Source: Bacteroidales bacterium (lineage in GTDB: Bacteria; Bacteroidota; Bacteroidia; Bacteroidales; P3). Taken from it: 64,000 bases of DNA. Positions 1 to 7,577 of this stretch are shown here, one piece after another. The notes under the pieces were generated by a model, which was given only the letters and a program-made list of their open reading frames with translations, did no database searches and had not been told where the DNA came from. Made by a program: the position numbers and the translations under genes. Position 1 is the first letter of the stretch, and each line of letters begins with the position of its first letter. The DNA lies in the NCBI GenBank assembly GCA_017962545.1, contig JAGCVD010000005.1:20403-84402 (forward strand), read 5' to 3'.

Positions 1-1
1 G

Positions 2-502
2 CTGGAGAAGCAGTACAAGAGCAACATCACGGTGAAGCGCACCGACTTCCTCGGTGTGGAAATCGGCGTGCTGGACCAAGACCCGCAATGGGCCGCCGAC
101 ATAGCCAACTATATGGCGGCGATGTATGACACCCTCTGCCACGAAATTCATGCCGACCGTGCCGCGTCGGCCGCCGACGTGATGAACGGCGTGGTGAGCT
201 CGATGGAGCAGGAGATTGACTCGCTCAGCGCCACCGCCGGCAACTCGGCTTGGAAGAAGACCCTCATCGAGGACAAGTGCGAGCAGCTGGCCGACCTGCA
301 GACACGCGCCATGCAGACCAACGTGGACCGTAGCCTGGAGGTAAGCTACAAATATCTGGTGGACCGCGCGGTGCCGGCCGACAAGAAGGCCTATCCGAAA
401 CGCATGCTCATCGTGCTGGGCGGCATGCTGGGCGCCGTGGTGGTGTGCATCTTTGGTCTGCTGGTGTTCTGCCCCGCCAAGAAAGAAGAGACTATTGCCT
501 GA
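2..502 (+). CDS. Wzz-like chain-length determinant protein, C-terminal part (5' truncated by window edge)
   Basis: The frame is open from the first bases, so the N-terminus lies outside the window; 166 residues are visible. They begin with a segment of the polysaccharide co-polymerase type (VLDQDPQWAADIANYM), continue as a long charged, probably coiled-coil helix and end in one transmembrane helix (around MLIVLGGMLGAVV) with a short polar tail that finishes in KKEETIA. Such inner-membrane proteins set the length of O-antigen or capsule chains. The O-antigen ligase gene 39 bases downstream supports a polysaccharide assembly role. The family call is from memory of the motif and topology; the missing N-terminal part would confirm it. 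Confidence 0.75.
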   Translation: MEKQYKSNITVKRTDFLGVEIGVLDQDPQWAADIANYMAAMYDTLCHEIHADRAASAADVMNGVVSSMEQEIDSLSATAGNSAWKKTLIEDKCEQLADLQTRAMQTNVDRSLEVSYKYLVDRAVPADKKAYPKRMLIVLGGMLGAVVVCIFGLLVFCPAKKEETIA

Positions 503-510
503 GGGGCCTA

Positions 511-541
511 GACAATCTAGATATTCTAGAACATCTAGAAT
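511..541. repeat. Short TCTAGA-based tandem repeat between wzz-like gene and ligase
   Basis: The whole gap between the two genes is built from variants of ATCTAGA and TTCTAGAA, giving alternating palindromic words right up to the ATG at 542. It resembles in architecture the other short-unit degenerate repeats of this window. Confidence 0.6.
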
Positions 542-1990
542 ATGAAGCAATGGCTGATAAATAACAGGGGATTGCTGGCGGCATTGGGGCTGACGGTGTT
601 GTTCATCGTGGCCGAGGCCGAGGTGATGTTCTGGAAGGGTGGCCTGACGATGGCGCTGGTGCCACTGGCACTGCTGGTGGTGTGGCTCTTCTACGTGCGC
701 CTCGAGACAGGCCTGCTACTGATGGCCCTGCTGACGCCTTTCGCCGTGAATGTGGCGCTGATGCCCGGCATGGAGCTCTCCATGCCCGTCGAGCCCATGA
801 TGATACTCTTCAGCTTTTTCTTCCTCTTCCGAGTGCTTGTAGCACACAACTACGACTTACGTATTCTGAGGCATCCCGTGACGCTGTTGCTGCTGGCGGG
901 GCTGGCCTGGTGGGTTGTAACCAGCTGCACCTCGAGGTTGCCGTGGGTGTCGTTCAAGTATTTCATCGCACGCCTGTGGTTCGTCATACCGTTCTATTTC
1001 GCCGCCGCGCAGATATTCCGCAACCGCGAGCGCATTGCCCAGTTCTACTGGGCCTACGCCATCGGCCTCGGCATCGTCATCCTCATCGCCACCAGCAAGA
1101 CGCTGGGCAACTTCAGCGACCTGCAGACGCTGCACCGTGTGATGCGCCCCTTCTACAACGACCACACGGCCTACGGCTGCGCCATAGCGCTGCTGGTACC
1201 CGCATCAGTCCACTTCATCTTCGGCGGACGATGGAAAGGATGGCAACGTGTGCTCACACTCCTACTCTTCGCCCTGTTGTGCATCGGATTGTTCTTCAGC
1301 TACTGCCGCGCAGCATGGATTAGCGTGGTGGCGGCACTGGGCATCTACGTGCTTGTCCGCATGGGTATGAAGGTGAAATGGATGGTGCTGTTGTTCGGCT
1401 TGGGCGTGGGTATGTTCTTCGTCTACCAGAGCGACGTGCTCTACAAGCTAGGCAAGAACCACCAGGACAGCAGCTACACGCTGGCCGACCAGGTGAAGAG
1501 CATTTCCAACATCTCGACCGATGCGAGCAACGTGGAACGCCTGAACCGCTGGGCGTCGGCCATGCGACTTTGGAAGGAGAGTCCAGTGGTGGGCGTGGGG
1601 CCCGGCACCTACCAATTCCTCTACGGCAGCTACCAGAAGAGCTACCAGCTAAGCACCATCAGCACAAACGCCGGCGACCTAGGCAACGCACACAGCGAGT
1701 ACATAGGACCAATGACCGAACAGGGATTGCCGGGGGTGCTGCTCGTGGTGGCATTGTTCCTCACAACCTTCGCCACAGGCGTGCGCGTGTACCGTACCGC
1801 CAAAGACCTCGCCGTGGGACGTATGGCGCTGGCATTCACGCTGAGTCTCCTTACCTACTACGTGCATGGCGTCTTCAACAACTTCCTCGACACCGACAAA
1901 CTCTCCGTGCCTTTCTGGGCCTTCACCGCCGCTGTAGTGGCCCTCGACATGTACTCTGAGAAAAATGAAAAAGGAGAAAAGAAAAAATGA
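542..1990 (+). CDS. O-antigen ligase family (Wzy_C) membrane protein
   Basis: This 482-residue polytopic inner-membrane protein has about ten to twelve hydrophobic segments. A large periplasmic region lies at about residues 300-390, with the ligase-like stretches VVGVGPGTYQFLYGSY and NAHSEYIGPMTEQGLPG; the latter carries the conserved His-Ser-Glu area of O-antigen ligases and polymerases. Proteins of this family join or polymerise lipid-linked glycans at the periplasmic face. It follows the Wzz-like gene and its stop overlaps the next start (ATGA at 1987-1990), so the genes are probably co-transcribed. Whether it acts as WaaL-type ligase or Wzy-type polymerase cannot be told from sequence. 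A second member of the family lies at 42367-43617. Confidence 0.85.
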   Translation: MKQWLINNRGLLAALGLTVLFIVAEAEVMFWKGGLTMALVPLALLVVWLFYVRLETGLLLMALLTPFAVNVALMPGMELSMPVEPMMILFSFFFLFRVLVAHNYDLRILRHPVTLLLLAGLAWWVVTSCTSRLPWVSFKYFIARLWFVIPFYFAAAQIFRNRERIAQFYWAYAIGLGIVILIATSKTLGNFSDLQTLHRVMRPFYNDHTAYGCAIALLVPASVHFIFGGRWKGWQRVLTLLLFALLCIGLFFSYCRAAWISVVAALGIYVLVRMGMKVKWMVLLFGLGVGMFFVYQSDVLYKLGKNHQDSSYTLADQVKSISNISTDASNVERLNRWASAMRLWKESPVVGVGPGTYQFLYGSYQKSYQLSTISTNAGDLGNAHSEYIGPMTEQGLPGVLLVVALFLTTFATGVRVYRTAKDLAVGRMALAFTLSLLTYYVHGVFNNFLDTDKLSVPFWAFTAAVVALDMYSEKNEKGEKKK

Positions 1991-2529
1991 AAAATTCAAT
2001 TCTCTTTCTCATTTTTACCCTTTCATTTTTCATCTCCAATGCGCAACATGTGGTGCGCCACAACTGTTGGGATATCGACATTGAGGTCGCGTCGGACATC
2101 GACGTGCCGCCACCCTACATCATCAGCCGTTCCGACACAGGGCTGATGATTGTCGCCATGGGCAAGGAATATCTCGGCACACCCTACCATTATGGCGGCC
2201 GTACACCCAAAGGCTTCGATTGCGCTGGCTTTGCGCTGTATCTCTACCGCCACTTCGGCCACCACCTGCCAGGCTGGTGCGGTGCACAAGCCAAACTTGG
2301 CGTCGAGGTGAGCGACACACGCAATCTGCTGCCAGGCGACCTGGTTTTCTTCGGCGGTCGCCACAGGACCAAAACCATTGGCCATACTGGCATTGTGGTC
2401 AGCGCCGACCCCACCGACGGTACCTTCCGTTTCATCCACGCCTCCACCAGCAACGGCGTCATCATCAGCCGCAGTACCGAGGAATACTATTGCAGCCGAT
2501 ACATCACGGCCCGCCGGATACTGAAATAA
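1987..2529 (+). CDS. NlpC/P60 family cell-wall peptidase
   Basis: A 180-residue exported protein with a signal peptide (residues 1-19, ending ISNA) and one NlpC/P60 domain. The catalytic cysteine is C79 in GFDCAGFALYLY, the histidine is H133 in IGHTGIVVS, and H151 in FIHAS is the likely third polar residue. These enzymes cut peptide bonds in peptidoglycan stems. The domain fills the protein, without an obvious SH3 or LysM targeting module. It overlaps the ligase gene by four bases. The signal-peptide core is encoded by an AT-rich TTTTCA-type repeat (see findings). Confidence 0.9.
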   Translation: MKNSILFLIFTLSFFISNAQHVVRHNCWDIDIEVASDIDVPPPYIISRSDTGLMIVAMGKEYLGTPYHYGGRTPKGFDCAGFALYLYRHFGHHLPGWCGAQAKLGVEVSDTRNLLPGDLVFFGGRHRTKTIGHTGIVVSADPTDGTFRFIHASTSNGVIISRSTEEYYCSRYITARRILK

Positions 2530-2537
2530 ATAACACA

Positions 2538-2933
2538 ATGGCAAAACGGGGATTTATTGTTTTGGCCTGTGCCATACTGGCGGTAACAATGTCCGCCTGC
2601 GAGCGCGATATGTATGGCGACCTGTTCGTTACCCGAAAGTCGGCGACATTCCATGTGCAGTCCGCTGACGGCCAATCCCTGCCAAACGTCCGCCTGATGA
2701 CCGAAGAACTGGATGCCTTAGACGGTGACCTGATTGTCAATGGAACGCACTATGCCACTACCGATACTGACGGTCTGGTTACGGTAAAGGCCGTCTTTGA
2801 TGAAGAACCGGGATACAGCCATCTCGGGGAACGGACTACAAGATTCTCTTTCACCGCCACAGATTATGCCGAATACGACACCGTATTCAACTACTGGGAG
2901 GACACCATCGATATCGTTCTCCTCAGGGAGTAG
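2538..2933 (+). CDS. Small lipoprotein with Ig-like or carboxypeptidase-regulatory-like fold, function unknown
   Basis: I chose the ATG at 2538 because it gives a 131-residue protein starting MAKRGFIVLACAIL with a lipobox (VTMSAC); the same frame is open further upstream but only as antisense-like sequence over the NlpC gene. After the lipid-anchored cysteine the mature part looks all-beta, with TTDTDGLVTVKAVF resembling the turn of a carboxypeptidase-regulatory-like domain. It starts eight bases after the NlpC stop, so it is probably in the same transcript. No function can be assigned. Its stop lies only two bases from the convergent ClC stop. Confidence 0.75.
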   Translation: MAKRGFIVLACAILAVTMSACERDMYGDLFVTRKSATFHVQSADGQSLPNVRLMTEELDALDGDLIVNGTHYATTDTDGLVTVKAVFDEEPGYSHLGERTTRFSFTATDYAEYDTVFNYWEDTIDIVLLRE

Positions 2934-2935
2934 CG

Positions 2936-4732
2936 TTACTCGTCGCTGGTGGCGCTGATGAAACGTCGGTAGGCGCTGAAGGTGTTGGCACGGGAGATAA
3001 AGCCAAGGTAATTTTGATTGTCGTCGATGACCACCAGGTTGTAGCGGTTGCCAATACGGAATTTCTCAACGACATCCTGCAGACTGTCGCTGCTGCGCAC
3101 CAAGTCGCCCTCGGAGAGCGGGTGCATCAGGTCGTCGACCACCACGGTGTCGTACATCTCAGTATTGAAGATAATCTTACGCACATCATCCAACACAATA
3201 ACACCAAGGAACTTATCATCATCGGAGAGCACCGGGAAAAGGTTGCGGCGTGAGGTCTTAATTGCCTCAACAAGGTCGCGCAGGTGATCACCACTGCGCA
3301 CCACTACGAAGTTGGTCTCTATCAGCCGCTGCATATTCATCAGGTTCCAGGCGGAGGCGTCCTTGTCGTGCGTCAGCAGGTCGCCATGCGCCGCCAGTTT
3401 GCGGGCGTAGATGGAATGGCGTTCGAAAGGATTGATGCAGAGGTATGTCACCGCCGCTGCTGTGAGCAACGGCACCAGCAATTCATAGCCGCCCGTAATC
3501 TCGGCGATAAGGAACGTCGCCATAAAGGGGGCGTGCATCACACCCGTCATCACCGCCGCCATGCCCACCAAGGCAAAGTTAGCCGTGTTCTGCGGCGGCA
3601 GGCCCAGCTGGTTGCAGAGCATAGCGATGAAATAGCCCGACAGCCCACCGATGACCAACGATGGACCGAAGGTTCCTCCCACGCCGCCGGCGCCGATGGT
3701 AATAGCCGTTGCCACACCCTTCAATAGTATCAACGCCAAAAGGATTGCCAAGGTGACCCACGCGCTGCCTGCCAACGAGCGGTAGGGCGCTCCGGCAAAG
3801 AGACTGGCGGGGTTGCCATGCAGCAACTCGGTCAACGACGCATAGCCCTCACCGTAAAGCGGCGGGAAAAGCACCACCAGAAGACCCAGCAGCAGACCGC
3901 CGATAATCATTCGTATCCATGGGTTGCGACGCTTGGCGAACCACCCCTCCACACGGTCGGTAACACGGAGGAAATAGACCGATACGGCGGCGCAGAAAAC
4001 ACCCAACACAGCATAATAAGGCAGCTGCGACAGGGCGAAGTGCTCGTTCACAGTGAAAGTGAACTGCACACCGGTACCCATCAAGAAATAGGCCACCGTC
4101 GAAGCAGTCAGCGAGGCAATCAGCAGCGGTAACGCCGTCGTCGCCGTCAGGTCGAAGAGAAACACCTCCACCACGAACATGATACCCGCAAATGGAGCCT
4201 TGAAGATACCTGCTATCGCACCTGCGGCGCCGCAGCCCAGCAGTAATCGTACACTTTTCGGACTGAGCCTGAACCAGCGACCGATATTGCTGCCGATGGC
4301 GGAGCCTGTCGAGGCAATAGGAGCTTCAAGACCCACGCTGCCGCCGAAAGCCACCGTCAAGGTCGATGCCACCAACGATGTCCACATATTCTTGGCAGGC
4401 AAGGCTGAACGATTGCGACTGATGGCCAGCAGCACACTCGGCAGCCCGTGACCGATGTCGCCACGCACCACATACTTCACGAACAACATCGTCAACAAGA
4501 TACCTATCAACGGTAGGGAGAAGATAACTATCAGCTGCCAATTACCCGTCACCAGTTGCCAGTCGGCCCTCGACAGACGTGTCACCAAGGCGCCGGCATA
4601 ATGCACAAGCGTCTTCAGCGCCACCGCCGCCAAGCCTGCCAGCAGACCCACCACGACAGCCAGCAGGAGCAACATCACCTGCTCGCTCACGTGGCGCAGG
4701 CGCCACCGGTGTATCTTCATGTATAACGACAT
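2936..4732 (-). CDS. ClC family chloride channel/transporter with CBS domain pair
   Basis: I start at 4732 (MSLYMKIHRW; ATG 4720 is an alternative), because sequence further upstream overlaps the promoter and the divergent gene; this gives 598 residues. The N-terminal 430 residues are the ClC membrane core. Visible motifs are GHGLP in place of the usual GSGIP, GSVGLEAPI with the gating glutamate, and GGTFGPSLVIGG. Two CBS domains (about residues 450-595) follow and probably bind adenine nucleotides to regulate transport. The GHGLP/GLEAP variant suggests a ClC subfamily different from the classic E. coli exchanger; whether it is channel or antiporter is open. A repeat-like segment (WQLVTGNWQL) lies in the N-terminal part. 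Confidence 0.9.
   Translation of the reverse strand: MSLYMKIHRWRLRHVSEQVMLLLLAVVVGLLAGLAAVALKTLVHYAGALVTRLSRADWQLVTGNWQLIVIFSLPLIGILLTMLFVKYVVRGDIGHGLPSVLLAISRNRSALPAKNMWTSLVASTLTVAFGGSVGLEAPIASTGSAIGSNIGRWFRLSPKSVRLLLGCGAAGAIAGIFKAPFAGIMFVVEVFLFDLTATTALPLLIASLTASTVAYFLMGTGVQFTFTVNEHFALSQLPYYAVLGVFCAAVSVYFLRVTDRVEGWFAKRRNPWIRMIIGGLLLGLLVVLFPPLYGEGYASLTELLHGNPASLFAGAPYRSLAGSAWVTLAILLALILLKGVATAITIGAGGVGGTFGPSLVIGGLSGYFIAMLCNQLGLPPQNTANFALVGMAAVMTGVMHAPFMATFLIAEITGGYELLVPLLTAAAVTYLCINPFERHSIYARKLAAHGDLLTHDKDASAWNLMNMQRLIETNFVVVRSGDHLRDLVEAIKTSRRNLFPVLSDDDKFLGVIVLDDVRKIIFNTEMYDTVVVDDLMHPLSEGDLVRSSDSLQDVVEKFRIGNRYNLVVIDDNQNYLGFISRANTFSAYRRFISATSDE
4533..4563. repeat. In-frame repeat-like segment in ClC gene
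   Basis: On the coding (minus) strand the words TGGCAACTGGT and TTGGCAGCTGA form an imperfect tandem repeat that encodes WQLVTGNWQL. This looks like the TTGACAGTTGGC-type intergenic repeat also visible at 35567-35590. Assignment as an insertion rather than ordinary coding sequence is inference. Confidence 0.4.
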
Positions 4733-4754
4733 CGTTTTCAAAAAAAATCGGGTG

Positions 4755-4762
4755 CAAAAATA
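4755..4762 (-). promoter_or_regulatory. Bacteroidota -7 promoter element for ClC gene
   Basis: TATTTTTG on the minus strand matches TAnnTTTG and lies 23 bases before the chosen ClC start; it supports that start over longer ones. Confidence 0.6.
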
Positions 4763-4802
4763 CGAAAAATATTTAACTTGCGTTATTTTGTCATAAAAAA
4801 AC

Positions 4803-5846
4803 ATGAAAAACATGAAGAAAACTATTCTTTTCGGCACCTTGGCTGCTTTCGCCCTCACCTCGTGTGTCTCCCTCAGCGAGCACGAAGACCTGCAGAACAA
4901 ATACGACCAGACTTCACGCCAGTACAGTCTCACCCAGCAGGAGCTCATCGAACTCCGCGAAGAGAACGCCTCACTGGCCCGTCAGAACCAGTCGCTCAAC
5001 AACGACTACACAGAACTGGCCATCGCCAAAAACGCCGCCGACAGCCGTGTCGACAGCCTCAACCGCCGTATAGAGCAGATGGCACAGCACTACGACACCA
5101 CCATGGAGAACTACATCCAAGAGGTGGCAGGCAAGAGCCGTGACCTGACCCGCGCCCAGAACCTCCTCACCGCCCGCACCAAAGAGCTCGCCGACAAGGA
5201 ACGCGAGCTGCAGGCCCGTCAGACCGAACTGCAGGACCAACAGGAGTCGTTCAACCAACAGCGCAGCGAGTTCAACAACAAAGAACGCGAGCTCCTCGCC
5301 AAGCAGCGCCAGCTCGAAGAAGAGGAGGCCATCACCCGCGCCAAGCTCGAAGCCAAAGAGCGTGAACTAGAGACCGTGCGTACCGCCGTCACCAAGGCTC
5401 TCACCGGATTTGCCGACAAAGGACTGAAAGTGGAGACCAAGGATGGCAAAGTCTATGTCTCCATGGAAAACAAGCTGCTCTTCCCCTCGGCCAGCTGGAC
5501 CGTCAGCAAAGAGGGCGTCAACGCCATAAAGGAACTGGCCAAGGTACTCGAGAAAGACTCCTCACTCAACATCATGGTTGAAGGCCACACCGACAACGAC
5601 GCCTACCGCGGTTCCACCGCCGTCAAGGACAACTGGGATCTCAGCGTGATGCGCGCTACAGCCATCGTCAAACTACTGATACAGAATGGTCCCGCCATCA
5701 ACCCCGCCCGTATCGAGGCCTGCGGTCACGGTGAGTTCGCCCCCAAGGTACCCAACACCAGTGCCGAGAACAAAGCCATCAACCGCCGCACCGAGATTAT
5801 CCTCACCCCCAACCTCGACAAACTGCTTCAGGAAGTAGGCCAATAA
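4803..5846 (+). CDS. OmpA family peptidoglycan-binding lipoprotein with coiled coil
   Basis: A 347-residue protein with a lipoprotein signal (MKNMKKTILFG...ALTSC, cysteine at 21; start at 4812 is also possible). Residues about 25-195 are a long heptad-rich coiled coil. The C-terminal 130 residues are an OmpA/Pal-type domain with VEGHTDNDAYRGS and NRRTEIILTP, which in this family binds diaminopimelate of peptidoglycan. It probably tethers the outer membrane to the wall. It is divergent from ClC and is followed by a strong hairpin terminator. It differs from classic OmpA in having a coiled-coil spacer instead of a beta-barrel. Confidence 0.88.
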   Translation: MKNMKKTILFGTLAAFALTSCVSLSEHEDLQNKYDQTSRQYSLTQQELIELREENASLARQNQSLNNDYTELAIAKNAADSRVDSLNRRIEQMAQHYDTTMENYIQEVAGKSRDLTRAQNLLTARTKELADKERELQARQTELQDQQESFNQQRSEFNNKERELLAKQRQLEEEEAITRAKLEAKERELETVRTAVTKALTGFADKGLKVETKDGKVYVSMENKLLFPSASWTVSKEGVNAIKELAKVLEKDSSLNIMVEGHTDNDAYRGSTAVKDNWDLSVMRATAIVKLLIQNGPAINPARIEACGHGEFAPKVPNTSAENKAINRRTEIILTPNLDKLLQEVGQ

Positions 5847-5879
5847 TCGCCCCCACTTTCCTTTGTGTTATAACCATTT

Positions 5880-5903
5880 AACCCCTGTTCGCGAACAGGG
5901 GTT
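5880..5903. terminator. Palindromic hairpin terminator after OmpA-like gene
   Basis: A perfect 24-base palindrome, AACCCCTGTTCG and its complement, lies 34 bases after the stop codon. It lacks a long T-run but is placed as a transcription terminator. Confidence 0.7.
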
Positions 5904-5982
5904 AATCATTTATAGACCTTTCCTCCTATGAGCGTTAGGGATCTTTTTTTTCACCCGTTCAGTCCAATCCGAAAAAAAAGCG

Positions 5983-5990
5983 TATATTTG
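5983..5990 (+). promoter_or_regulatory. -7 promoter element for the M28-like gene
   Basis: TATATTTG matches TAnnTTTG and lies 78 bases upstream of the start at 6069, leaving a leader with a run of GCGCACGC words. Confidence 0.6.
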
Positions 5991-6068
5991 CAAGAATATA
6001 TGTGCGCACGCGCACGCATAAAGCGCACGCTATTAAAGGTTTGAAGATAAATATAAAAATATAAAAAG

Positions 6069-7571
6069 ATGAAAAAAACAGTCAGAAGCGTCGTATTCCG
6101 TCTTTGTGTAGCCGCCCTGCCGCTGTTGGCGCTGGCTCCTGCTGCCCACGCACAGCAACTCGACCCGCTACCCGTGCCCGCCGTGAGCACCGACACACTG
6201 ATGAAGCACATCGTGGAACTTACCTCGGAGACCTACCAAGGTCGTCTGTCGGGCACCCGTGGCCACGAGCGCGCCATGGCCTACGTGGAGCGCGTGCTGG
6301 AAGGCTACGGTTTGAAAGTCAAGGAACAGGAATTCAAAATTGAGTGCAACGAGATAGAGAACTGCAAGTTCAACATCTACATCCCTGGCAGCAAGGAGCG
6401 TCGCTACTTCACGCTGGGCAACGAGTTCTGCTGCGCCGGTATGACGGGCCGCGGCTATGTCGACGCCCAGATGGTCTTCGTGGGCTACGGCATCGACAAT
6501 GCCATCTTCAACGAATACAAGGGCGTCGACGTGCAGGGTAAGATAGCCGTCGTGCTGACCGGCACGCCGTCGTGGCTGCCTGCCAGCGTGGGCGACAATT
6601 ACACTCAGCTGCGCGACAAGGCCCGCACCGCTGAACGCCATGGCGCCATCGGTATGCTGGCTATCAACATCAGCCCCAGCTGCCTCAGCTACGAGCCTCA
6701 GAGCCGTATCTATTGCGGCGAGCTGCCCCACCTGGCCACCTTCCCCATCCTGCAACTGACAATGGACTGCGGCCGCGAGTTGCTGACGACCGAGGCCAGC
6801 GACCTCGACGCCGCCATACGCTCTATCGAAGAACAACACACCTGCTCTTTCGCCCTCTTGAAGAAAGCCGAGATTGACGTCAACGCCATCTACCGCTCAC
6901 AGGCCCGCACAGCCAACGTGCTGGGTCGTCTGGAGGGCAGCGACCGCATGTTGCGCCACGAGATCATCGTGGTCGGCGCCTCACTCGACGCCCCCGGCCT
7001 GCAGGGTGAGACGACCCTCTTCCCAGGTGCCGACATCAACGCCTCGGGCGTGGCGGCAGTCCTCGAGACGGCGCGGATCCTGAGCCAGAGCGGCTACAGC
7101 CCCAAGCGCAGCGTGCTCTTCGTGCTCTTCAGCGGAGGCGAGCAGCAGTGGCTGGGCTCGCGCGAATTCCTGGCACAATACTCCAAACTGAACAACGTGG
7201 AAGCCTTCCTCAACCCGCAGAACATCGGCTGGGGCGACAGCCTCGTGGTTCTGGGCGACAACCACTACCCCACCCTGTGGGAGATATGCCATTCGCACGA
7301 CACCGCCAGCGACCGCCAGTACATGGTGCACAGCGAGGAGAAGACCAATCCGCGCGGCGACGCGCGTGCTTTCGACAACCGTCGCATCCCCTCGCTGGTC
7401 ATCACGACGCACAACGGCCTGCAGCACAACCACGTGAGTTCCGACATCTGGGAAAACATCGACCGCAACATACTCACCAAAGCCTCACAGCTGCTCCTCG
7501 AGACCGCCGCCGACCTGGCCGACGGTCGCTACCAAGGTCGCAGTCCTAAGAGTAAAGGCAATCGTTACTAA
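6069..7571 (+). CDS. M28-family peptidase homologue, probably catalytically inactive
   Basis: A 500-residue exported protein (signal peptide to about residue 28, AHAQ) with the M28 alpha/beta fold and an inserted protease-associated-like domain (about 100-230). Comparing with the Aeromonas aminopeptidase pattern, the first metal His is S305 (GASLDAPG), the bridging Asp is I323 (GADINASG), the general-base Glu is G357 (SGGEQQWLGS) and the third Asp ligand is Q384 (NPQNIG). Only the second Glu (E358) and the last His (H455, NHVSSD) remain. It sits seven bases before the gldF-gldG fusion in one transcript. I infer a binding or scaffold role, like other M28 pseudoenzymes such as nicastrin. The residue alignment was done by eye. 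Confidence 0.82.
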   Translation: MKKTVRSVVFRLCVAALPLLALAPAAHAQQLDPLPVPAVSTDTLMKHIVELTSETYQGRLSGTRGHERAMAYVERVLEGYGLKVKEQEFKIECNEIENCKFNIYIPGSKERRYFTLGNEFCCAGMTGRGYVDAQMVFVGYGIDNAIFNEYKGVDVQGKIAVVLTGTPSWLPASVGDNYTQLRDKARTAERHGAIGMLAINISPSCLSYEPQSRIYCGELPHLATFPILQLTMDCGRELLTTEASDLDAAIRSIEEQHTCSFALLKKAEIDVNAIYRSQARTANVLGRLEGSDRMLRHEIIVVGASLDAPGLQGETTLFPGADINASGVAAVLETARILSQSGYSPKRSVLFVLFSGGEQQWLGSREFLAQYSKLNNVEAFLNPQNIGWGDSLVVLGDNHYPTLWEICHSHDTASDRQYMVHSEEKTNPRGDARAFDNRRIPSLVITTHNGLQHNHVSSDIWENIDRNILTKASQLLLETAADLADGRYQGRSPKSKGNRY

Positions 7572-7577
7572 TCAACT

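Noticed and set aside
4733-4948. N-terminal extension of ClC
   Set aside because: It crosses its own promoter and the divergent OmpA-like gene; composition (Cys/Phe-rich) is unlike ClC.
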